DNA of 57,061 bases from an uncultured Lachnospiraceae bacterium (GTDB lineage: Bacteria; Bacillota; Clostridia; Lachnospirales; Lachnospiraceae), in NCBI GenBank assembly GCA_947566645.1, contig CANOKL010000025.1, positions 1 through 57,061 of the forward strand, given 5' to 3'. The notes under the pieces were generated by a model that searched no databases, was not told the origin of the DNA, and was given only the letters and a program-made list of their open reading frames with translations. Both the position numbers and the translations under genes were made by a program. The stretch's first letter is position 1; every line of letters begins with the position of its first letter. Below are positions 8,065 through 15,238 of the stretch, piece by piece.

Positions 8065-9774
8065 ATGAATCTGCCATTATTTCTAAAAAAAGTGGACAGC
8101 CTTACAAAGGACATGTCCCATGATGAACTCGGAGTATTTATCCACGAGACAGCCCGTACTCTGCCTGCCCAGAAAAGGGAAGAATTTCTGGGACAGTTAA
8201 GGAATGCGGCATCAATAATGGAATCTGGTGGAGGATATGAGAATTTAGACATTGCGGATAAGAATAGGACAATAGAGGAAGTAAACGGGATCAAGGAGCT
8301 GCTCTGCAGTATAGATGTAGGAGCGCTGTGCCTGACAAGCAGGATCAATGAAGAATATGACGACTGGTATAACAGCGATGCGGATGAGTTTCTGTTCGAG
8401 GATCCAGAAGATGTTCTCGGTACAATTGATGCGGCGATTGATCTGATTCACAGATGCGTAGATATGGAATTGTATGAAGATGGATGCATACTGGCAGAAC
8501 AGCTTGCGGCTATAGAAGTGCAGGACGATGGGGAATATAACGATTATGTGGGCAACGTGCTGGATATAAGAGAGCTGAATGTCCAGGGGCTTCTCACCTG
8601 TGATTTTGAACAGCTGTGCAGGGATTCCCTTTACCTGGCCTACAAGGGAAATGAGATGGAATACCGGTCAGAAGAGATCTTTATGATGATGATGAATCTG
8701 AGGTGTTGGCATCTGAGCCTGGAGGATCTGATGCAGAACGGCCAGGAGGAACTGGACGGATTCGAAGAATTTCTGGACTTATGGATCGAATACCTGGCTT
8801 CCCAGGAGGAAGGACATGAAGAGAGACTTATCCAGGAAGCCCAGTCACTGATGAACAATGAAGAAAAAGAGTTGGAGAATGCGAAGCTATATGCGAGACA
8901 GTATCCATCGCTATACAAACAATATTTGAAAAAGCACGAGAAAGCTGATGACGCTCAGAAATTCTTCGGGATTGGATGGAAGGCGCTATCTGAGGTTCCC
9001 GTTGACTCCAGGGAGCGCAGTCAGATTGCACTTTTGACAGCCGGATATGCTTTGCGGATTGAGAAGCCCGACAAAGCAGAAGAGTGCTGGGTGGAGGCAT
9101 TCCGCTCAGAGAGAAATCCGGTTCATTTCCTCCGCATTTTTATAGAGAGCAGAGATTATTCCCGGTATGAGAAGGAGATCAGGGACATCTGCTCGTCTAT
9201 GAGTAAAAAGGAAGAAGCATATTATGACACGATACTCTTTCTGAACGGAAGATTTCGGGAGGTGCTGGAAGAGGGGATGAATGTCAAAGCAGCGCTGGGA
9301 TGGTCCTATACTTTTATGAAGAAGGGTCTCAGGCTGTTCCTGCTCTACCTGTATCGCGGGAATGAGCTTCCGGCAGGATTAAGAACGATGTATACCAGCG
9401 CGGTCAGCGATATGGCATTTTCTGAAGAAAAATACGGTCAGGGGTTAGGATGCAGCCAGGAGCATGATGCTGGTCATTCATTCTGGAAATACTTTTCTGA
9501 ATGGAAAGAGAGAACCCTGATGCCGGAAGAAGAGCAGCAGGAGGTCATGGAGCGGATTGAGCACCTGATTGAAACCCGGGTTGAGGGGATCATGAATGCC
9601 AACAGAAGGAAATACTATGGTGAGTGTGCAGGATTTATAGCAGCGTACGGCGAAGTGAAGGAATCACGGGGTGAACCGGCAGGAAAGCAGCACTTCATGG
9701 AAATGTACAGACAGAAATATCCCCGGAGAACTGCATTCAGACAGGAACTTCGGGCTTTTGGATATAGAGGATAG
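8065..9774 (+). CDS. Large helical protein of unknown function
   Basis: A 569-residue acidic, almost entirely alpha-helical cytoplasmic protein with no signal peptide or membrane segment. A region rich in Asp/Glu (about residues 95-175) is followed by TPR-like helical pairs. The C-terminus (about 515-569, with YPRRTAFRQELRAFGY) resembles the helical tail of SWIM zinc-finger proteins, but no CxCx(n)CxH zinc motif is present. I cannot name the family. It has GAAGGAG upstream. It is followed after 69 bases by a nuclease-less AAA-like gene and then a Sel1-repeat gene, all on the same strand, so the three may form one unit. Role unknown; the SWIM resemblance is a weak impression. Confidence 0.75.
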   Translation: MNLPLFLKKVDSLTKDMSHDELGVFIHETARTLPAQKREEFLGQLRNAASIMESGGGYENLDIADKNRTIEEVNGIKELLCSIDVGALCLTSRINEEYDDWYNSDADEFLFEDPEDVLGTIDAAIDLIHRCVDMELYEDGCILAEQLAAIEVQDDGEYNDYVGNVLDIRELNVQGLLTCDFEQLCRDSLYLAYKGNEMEYRSEEIFMMMMNLRCWHLSLEDLMQNGQEELDGFEEFLDLWIEYLASQEEGHEERLIQEAQSLMNNEEKELENAKLYARQYPSLYKQYLKKHEKADDAQKFFGIGWKALSEVPVDSRERSQIALLTAGYALRIEKPDKAEECWVEAFRSERNPVHFLRIFIESRDYSRYEKEIRDICSSMSKKEEAYYDTILFLNGRFREVLEEGMNVKAALGWSYTFMKKGLRLFLLYLYRGNELPAGLRTMYTSAVSDMAFSEEKYGQGLGCSQEHDAGHSFWKYFSEWKERTLMPEEEQQEVMERIEHLIETRVEGIMNANRRKYYGECAGFIAAYGEVKESRGEPAGKQHFMEMYRQKYPRRTAFRQELRAFGYRG

Positions 9775-9843
9775 CAACAACCCTATATAAATCCAGGTCA
9801 AAGATTTCAACTGAAACCACAGCAAAAGGAGGGTATTCTGTTC

Positions 9844-10878
9844 ATGACAAAAGTTTTCAATATTAACGGTGTCTGCATACCCGGCAGGCATTATATGGTA
9901 GATCTTACACCTAAGCTAAAAGATATTAAAAAAATGGTAGATGATGGCCAGTATTTTACGATAAACAGAGCCAGACAGTATGGAAAAACCACAACCTTAC
10001 GGGCTTTGGCCGAATATCTGAGGAAAGAGTATCTTGTTATAAGCCTTGATTTCCAAAAGATGAGTTTCCTGGATTTTGAAAATGAATCTGCCTTTGTAAA
10101 TGGGCTGGCAAGGGAGATCCAGAAAAAAATATGCCGGATGACAGCTATACCGGATGAAATCAGCCACAGGTTATATAAGCTGGCAGAAGAAAAAACCAGC
10201 CGTGTCAGAATGTCCGAAATATTTGACTGCTTCAGTGAGTGGTGCGAAAGGTCTGCCAGTCCGATTGTGCTTATGATAGATGAAGTCGATACAGCAACAA
10301 ATAATCAAGTGTTCCTTGACTTCCTCTCCCAGCTTCGTGCGGCTTATCTTGACCGTGATGCAACGCCTGCCTTTCACTCTGTAATTCTTGCGGGCGTTTA
10401 TGACATCCGCAATATCAGGCAGAAGCTTCGCCCGGAGGAAGAGCATAAAACAAATAGTCCGTGGAATATTGCAGCAAAGTTTCGTGTAAATATGAGCTTT
10501 TCTGCTGAAGAAATCGCCGGAATGCTTATGGAATATGAAACAGACTATTCTACCGGAATGAATATAAAGGAAATATCCGAATTAATTTATGCTCATACTT
10601 CCGGCTATCCTTATCTTGTTTCTAGCCTCTGCAAATATATAGATGAAGAAATTGCCGGGACAAAATATTTTCCCGGCAAAAGAGAAGCGTGGACACTGGA
10701 AGGATTCATGGAAGCTGAAAAACTGCTGGTAAATTGTGAACAGCAATTATCAGATTACCTTGATTATTTTCATCTGAAAAAAGGATATATGTTAAGCTTT
10801 AACTTTAACAAGAAAAAAACGGTGGGAGTTAAAGAGGTTGTTCTTGGAGATAAGCTTTTGATAGAAGCTGTTGTATAA
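9844..10878 (+). CDS. AAA-like ATPase paralogue with in-frame loss of the nuclease core
   Basis: The first 300 residues are a close paralogue of the ATPase at 2352, with RARQYGKTTT (Walker A, Arg for the first Gly) and LMIDEVD (Walker B). Near residue 297 the sequence jumps from EKLLVNCEQQ to LSDYLDYFHLKKGYML, which matches the last 45 residues of the full-length paralogue. About 185 residues, including the whole ExK catalytic core, are missing without a frame break. The result is a 344-residue protein ending LIEAVV. It may still bind ATP but should not cut DNA by this domain. RBS AAGGAGGG is intact. It may be functional or a decaying copy that happens to stay in frame. Confidence 0.85.
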   Translation: MTKVFNINGVCIPGRHYMVDLTPKLKDIKKMVDDGQYFTINRARQYGKTTTLRALAEYLRKEYLVISLDFQKMSFLDFENESAFVNGLAREIQKKICRMTAIPDEISHRLYKLAEEKTSRVRMSEIFDCFSEWCERSASPIVLMIDEVDTATNNQVFLDFLSQLRAAYLDRDATPAFHSVILAGVYDIRNIRQKLRPEEEHKTNSPWNIAAKFRVNMSFSAEEIAGMLMEYETDYSTGMNIKEISELIYAHTSGYPYLVSSLCKYIDEEIAGTKYFPGKREAWTLEGFMEAEKLLVNCEQQLSDYLDYFHLKKGYMLSFNFNKKKTVGVKEVVLGDKLLIEAVV

Positions 10879-10883
10879 ATCTA

Positions 10884-10900
10884 CAATTGGAGACGGGGCA
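10884..10900 (+). repeat. Half copy of the GGGACGGGG palindrome
   Basis: CAATTGGAGACGGGGCA matches one arm of the 44-bp palindrome family with one change (A for G). The second arm is missing. It begins six bases after the stop of the AAA-like gene. Confidence 0.6.
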
Positions 10901-10937
10901 TCATATGCATTACCGTAGATAATAAGGAGAGAGAATC

Positions 10938-12824
10938 ATGGGGTTATTTGGAGGAAAAGATAAGACAGAAAAACTGATGAAAAAGGGACTTGAACATTAT
11001 GAGAAGGGAGAATATTATAAAGCGCTTCATAGCTTTCTTAAGATATCCGGAAAACTGGAAGGAAAGGCGGACTACTGGATTGCCAAATGCTATATGGACT
11101 TTTGTGAAAGCACTGGAAGGGAGAGCAATGACCGCTATGAGAATGCCAGGGTATATCTGAGAATGTCTGCAGCAGACGGATGTGAGGATGCTGCGAGGAT
11201 GCTTGCAGAAAGGTTTGGGGAAGATGAGCTTCTAAATAAATTATTCGGTGTACCGGCAGGCCCGGAACAGAAAGAGACAGAAGCAGTGCCTGAAAAGGAA
11301 CAGGAGGTTCCAGAAGAGAAAGGAACAGAAGCGGCATCTGAAAGGACGCAGGAGGTTTCAGAAAAGAAGGAAACCGAAGCGGTGTCTGAAAAGCTGCCGG
11401 AATGTATTAAGACAGAAGAAAAGACCGGAGAAGAAAAAGCCAGAGAAGAAAAGGCCGGAGGAGAAACCAGAGAAGAGATGGCTGAGATAGCAAAAGAGTG
11501 GTTTCTACAGGGGAGGGAGGCCTTTATAGATGGCGATTATAAGACAGCAGTTGTGCTGATCAGGAAAGCGGCTGAAAAGGATTTTGTCCCGGCACGGATG
11601 TTTCTCGGGGCATATTACTGTAATGTTGCTCCCGAGGAGGAGCGTAATCTGGAAGAAGCAAGATTCTGGTGCGAGTCCGAAGCCAGATCCGGAGATGCTG
11701 CGGCAGAGTATTTGATGGCAAATATCTGTGAGGCAGAAGGAAAGGGAGAGGAGTGCATGAGCTGGCTTAAAAGGTCAGTGGAGCATGGGGATATTGAAGC
11801 GCAGTTTCTGCTGGGAACACAGTATATGACAGGAAATTTTGTGAAGAAGGATTTACAGGCTGCAAAATACTGGCTTGAGCTGGCAGATAAAAATGGTTGC
11901 GAAAATGCAAAGGGCTGTCTTTCTATACTTGAAGAGATGCTGGAGGAAGAAGAGGAAAGAAAAAGGCAGGCGGAGCGGCAGAAAGGCACTGAGGCGGAGC
12001 GGCTCGTTGTAATGGGAAAGCAGCTTCACCAGGCAGAAGACTATGAAAAAGCTTTTGACTGCTTTAAAAATGCAGCAGAGAAAGGGAATGCAGAAGGTCA
12101 GATGCTGCTGGCACTCTGCTATAGAGATGCAATAGGGACAAGAGGCAATAAAAAGAATTATTTCTCATGGCTTAAAAAGGCTGCTGAGCAGGGGCTTGTG
12201 GGTGCCCAGGGGCTGCTGGGTGTGTGTTATGCCCAGGGAACCGGGGTAAAAGCGAGTCTTAATATGGCACAGAAATGGCTTACAGAAGCCGCGAATCAGG
12301 GAGATAAAAAAGCAAAGGACGCTCTGCGTATCGTGATACAGAACAAAGCGGCAGATTCCTACAATTCAGGCATAGGAAAGATAAAAAGGAAGGCTGATTT
12401 CCGCCATTTCGGCGCCCAAGTTGAGGATATTTCGGAGGCTCTGCCAGAACTGAAAAAAGCAGCGGAAATGGGACTTCCAGAGGCTCAGGTAATACTGGCA
12501 TCCTATTATCTTTATGGAGTGCACTATGCGATCCAGAACCTGACAGGATCATTAGGCATGTGGGATCAGAAGAATGTGGATGTGGAAAAAGGAATTTACT
12601 GGCTGAAAAAGGCAGTGGAAAATGAGGATCCCAATGCTACATTTGTATACGCAAAGTATCTTTTCTTTGGAAGGCTCAGCGCCGCCGATGATGTACTTTT
12701 TGAGACAGGAGTTATTCCGCCGGATGGTATAAAAGAAAAGGAAGAGGCTCTGCGGTATGCAAAAAAGGCTGCCGAGCTGGGATGTACTGCTGCGGAGGCA
12801 TGGATTCAGAAGGTACATGAGTAG
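10938..12824 (+). CDS. Sel1-repeat (TPR-like) protein with a charged tandem-repeat linker
   Basis: A 628-residue soluble protein. Residues 1-95 form a TPR-like start (KGLEHYEKGEYYKALHSF). A Glu/Lys-rich linker at about 110-185 contains three 16-residue tandem repeats (KETEAVPEKEQEVPEE type, nt 11271-11414). The rest is at least eight Sel1-like repeats, recognisable by A-x-x-G-x-x-x-A-x-x-x-L patterns such as AAEKGNAEGQMLLALCY and AAEQGLVGAQGLLGVCY. Sel1 proteins are protein-interaction scaffolds. No signal peptide is seen, so it is probably cytoplasmic. RBS AAGGAGAGAG. It is co-directional with, and 59 bases after, the truncated AAA-like gene. Partner unknown. Confidence 0.88.
   Translation: MGLFGGKDKTEKLMKKGLEHYEKGEYYKALHSFLKISGKLEGKADYWIAKCYMDFCESTGRESNDRYENARVYLRMSAADGCEDAARMLAERFGEDELLNKLFGVPAGPEQKETEAVPEKEQEVPEEKGTEAASERTQEVSEKKETEAVSEKLPECIKTEEKTGEEKAREEKAGGETREEMAEIAKEWFLQGREAFIDGDYKTAVVLIRKAAEKDFVPARMFLGAYYCNVAPEEERNLEEARFWCESEARSGDAAAEYLMANICEAEGKGEECMSWLKRSVEHGDIEAQFLLGTQYMTGNFVKKDLQAAKYWLELADKNGCENAKGCLSILEEMLEEEEERKRQAERQKGTEAERLVVMGKQLHQAEDYEKAFDCFKNAAEKGNAEGQMLLALCYRDAIGTRGNKKNYFSWLKKAAEQGLVGAQGLLGVCYAQGTGVKASLNMAQKWLTEAANQGDKKAKDALRIVIQNKAADSYNSGIGKIKRKADFRHFGAQVEDISEALPELKKAAEMGLPEAQVILASYYLYGVHYAIQNLTGSLGMWDQKNVDVEKGIYWLKKAVENEDPNATFVYAKYLFFGRLSAADDVLFETGVIPPDGIKEKEEALRYAKKAAELGCTAAEAWIQKVHE
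11271..11414 (+). repeat. 48-nt coding tandem repeat, three units
   Basis: Units 11271-11318, 11319-11366 and 11367-11414 each encode a 16-residue Lys/Glu/Thr block starting with K(E/G)TEA. They build the flexible linker of the Sel1 protein. Copy number could vary between strains. Confidence 0.75.
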
Positions 12825-12901
12825 GAGGACGGGGCATTTTTCACCCGGGAAGCTTCACTGAAGCTTCCCGGGTGCGCTATGGCGAAAAATACCCCGTCCC
12901 C
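12825..12901. repeat. GGGACGGGG palindrome interrupted by a perfect 33-nt hairpin
   Basis: The arms GGACGGGGCATTTTT (12827-12841) and AAAAATACCCCGTCCC (12885-12900) belong to the 44-bp palindrome family. At its centre sits CACCCGGGAAGCTTC, ACT and the exact reverse complement (12842-12874), a 15-bp perfect stem, plus ten extra bases. The element fills the gap between the convergent stop codons of the Sel1 and DUF3784 genes, so it may act as a two-way terminator. Confidence 0.85.
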
Positions 12902-13242
12902 TACTTGTCCTTCCGCTTATATTTTCCGAAGGCCTTTTCCTCATCTAAATGTACATCTTTAAAAAATACAACCAGCCAGACCATGAATGCGGCAGGTGCT
13001 GCATATTCTGAAATAAAATATGACAAAATGGATCCAGCCCCTAAAATGACTGCCCAAAGTAAGAAGGCGTTTCTTTGGTCTTTGCACATTTTTTCTTTAT
13101 CATAAGACTCCCTCTGTTCCTTTGAAAGAGTATTAAATCCGCTTATCAGCATGGCGGCTTTTCCTTTAAGAAATGTAAAAATTAAAGCAAACAGGCAGAA
13201 GAGCAGACTTGAGACAATACATATAAAAAATCCTATATTCAT
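12901..13242 (-). CDS. DUF3784 membrane protein
   Basis: This is a 113-residue protein started at the ATG at 13242 (MNIGFF), which follows GGAGG at a good distance; an upstream ATG at 13260 has no site. It has an N-terminal transmembrane helix (about 2-24), a conserved LKGKAAMLISGFNTLS segment typical of DUF3784, two further hydrophobic helices (about 56-75 and 78-92), and a Lys-rich tail. Function unknown. The stop codon abuts the interrupted palindrome. It lies downstream of the reverse AAA/PDDEXK gene, with 48 bases between them. Confidence 0.8.
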   Translation of the reverse strand: MNIGFFICIVSSLLFCLFALIFTFLKGKAAMLISGFNTLSKEQRESYDKEKMCKDQRNAFLLWAVILGAGSILSYFISEYAAPAAFMVWLVVFFKDVHLDEEKAFGKYKRKDK

Positions 13243-13290
13243 TACTATGCCTCCATTCATTTTGGTATAACCCGGCCAGCCGCGAAGTGC

Positions 13291-15003
13291 TTAAGCCCGC
13301 TCTATTTTTTCAAAATGCTGAATCTCATCCTTCACTACAATATAGATAATTCCTTTCATTCTGCTGTCCTGGGCGAACTCGTCTAATTGCAGATATCTTT
13401 GCATCTGTTTTAATGCTTCCTTTTTCGTTTTTTCAAGCTCCTGTCTTGATATCCCGGATTTTTTCAGATATTTCAACTCTATCAGATAATTGAAACAAAC
13501 CCGTTTTTTTTCGCCACGAATATCTAATAAGGCAATATCAGGACGTAAGCCGCCTGACTCATACTCGGACTTTACCAGATATACATTCTGATCACTGAGA
13601 CATGATAAAACAACCGTTTTCAACCGATGCTCATCAAAGGCCTTGAAATCTTCATTGCTGTGTATGTGAAGAACCTGCTCGATCAGACGGTTTAGCCCCG
13701 TAAAATCATCCTCGTATGCAATCTGCCGGATCGCATCCCGTTTTTCCATTTTCTGCACTTTGAGGTAATCGGAATAATATTTATAATATACGTCACGTAT
13801 TACCGCATTTGGCGTTTCCAGTATTACATCGTATACAGATCCGGTGTCTTTGATCGTCAGTAGTCCCATATAAAACAGCATGGACAAAAATTCATCCTTG
13901 CCAAAGGCATCAGAGAACAGGGAGAGATCCGTGATAATATCTGACTCGATCGGTTTTCCCTCTATGATATTGCGCAGGAGCTCTGTTCTGCCTTTTTCAT
14001 CATGGTACAGACCGAACATACTGGTAAGTTTTCCATAGTCGCTTCTGATATTGTTATCTGCCATCTTCCAGGGCATGTTTTCCTGTTCTTTATTTGATGA
14101 GGTGTATTCATCCAGAAAATACATGACCAGGCTGCTGTTCAGAATTCGAGTTACATGTCTGGGATTATGGCAGAATACATATCCATTATAGTAAGCAACC
14201 AGCCGGGCCATGACAGCATCCGGATTCATGAGCCCTACTTCTTCCAGTATGCTTCTGGTTTCCGTTTCTGTAAATCCTGTCATTGCATTTAGACGTGGGT
14301 TCATGGAAATATTTTTACCAATATTAAATCCGCTGGTCAGGCTGTCCAGGGTCATACTGGTAACTCCTGTGATAAACATGCGATCTATGCATCCAATTCC
14401 TGTATGAGCCTTAAGCACCTCATAAAATCTCCGTACAAATCCATCTCTGCCTGTCACAGAACGGAAGAAGTCCGGATTTTCTATAATATTTGTAGCAAAA
14501 TGATCATATTCATCAATCAGAATATAAAGCTTTTTCCCTTCTCCATAAAAATCAGATAAGAAATAATTCAGCATCATGGCAGAATCTGCAGTGTCATTTT
14601 CCATAAGCTGGATGTCCACGCCATAATACCTTACAAAATTCCGTAATGCCGCATGGACTTTTGCATAAAATGCATTTTGCAGATATTCTCTACTGCTTCC
14701 GTCCAGACCAGAGAACTCGAACCGCAGGACGTAATACTGACTGGCAAGTTCCGTCTTATGCTTTCCAATATAAGTATCTCTGAATAATTCCGAAAATTCC
14801 GCAGCACTGTTTTTGTCGTAATAATAGTACAGCATGGACACAAATAAGGACTTTCCAAATCTGCGCGGGCGTAGGAAAATAAGGTATTTGCTGTTCAGGC
14901 TTTCAAGTTCTTCTATATAGTTTGTTTTATCCACATAGATGTAGTTCCCTGTTCTGAGCTCTTTATAATTGCTGAAACCATAGGGGATTTTATATTGACT
15001 CAT
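13291..15003 (-). CDS. AAA-ATPase-like (PF09820) / PDDEXK_9 protein
   Basis: A 570-residue protein with the order typical of this widespread gut-bacterial family. The N-terminal AAA-ATPase_like domain starts MSQYKIPYGFSNY...YVDKTNYI, with Walker A-like FLRPRRFGKS at 43-52 and Walker B LYILIDEYDHFA near 180. The C-terminal PD-(D/E)XK domain (about 470-570) has LRPDIALLD and YLIELKYLKKS as the catalytic D and ExK. It is predicted cytoplasmic. Substrates are unknown; roles in defence or mobile-element biology have been proposed for similar proteins. RBS is AAGGCAGG. It is a different subfamily from the genes at 2352, 9844 and 38050 but of similar design. A truncated relative lies at 37358. Confidence 0.9.
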   Translation of the reverse strand: MSQYKIPYGFSNYKELRTGNYIYVDKTNYIEELESLNSKYLIFLRPRRFGKSLFVSMLYYYYDKNSAAEFSELFRDTYIGKHKTELASQYYVLRFEFSGLDGSSREYLQNAFYAKVHAALRNFVRYYGVDIQLMENDTADSAMMLNYFLSDFYGEGKKLYILIDEYDHFATNIIENPDFFRSVTGRDGFVRRFYEVLKAHTGIGCIDRMFITGVTSMTLDSLTSGFNIGKNISMNPRLNAMTGFTETETRSILEEVGLMNPDAVMARLVAYYNGYVFCHNPRHVTRILNSSLVMYFLDEYTSSNKEQENMPWKMADNNIRSDYGKLTSMFGLYHDEKGRTELLRNIIEGKPIESDIITDLSLFSDAFGKDEFLSMLFYMGLLTIKDTGSVYDVILETPNAVIRDVYYKYYSDYLKVQKMEKRDAIRQIAYEDDFTGLNRLIEQVLHIHSNEDFKAFDEHRLKTVVLSCLSDQNVYLVKSEYESGGLRPDIALLDIRGEKKRVCFNYLIELKYLKKSGISRQELEKTKKEALKQMQRYLQLDEFAQDSRMKGIIYIVVKDEIQHFEKIERA

Positions 15004-15080
15004 CCGCTCACCTGCCTTGCAATAAGCATAACATAAATAAATGTCTCTTCGTTTAGTATAGCATTTGGCTTATGCATAAT

Positions 15081-15124
15081 CAATTGGGGACGGGGTATTT
15101 TTAAAAATACCCCGTCCCCAATTG
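15081..15124. repeat. 44-bp GGGACGGGG palindrome, copy 3
   Basis: CAATTGGGGACGGGG...CCCCGTCCCCAATTG is a perfect 44-bp palindrome with TATTTTTAAAAATA at its centre. It sits in the divergent gap between the AAA/PDDEXK gene and the metallo-beta-lactamase gene, not at a gene 3' end, so termination cannot be its only role. Confidence 0.95.
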
Positions 15125-15238
15125 GGCATTGAATGCCAATTTTCTGATACCAAAAGAAAGAATTGTATGCTACAATAGGAATTGCCAAATACGGACATGT
15201 GCAAGAACTAAGGCGGCAAAGAAAGGACATATATTGTT

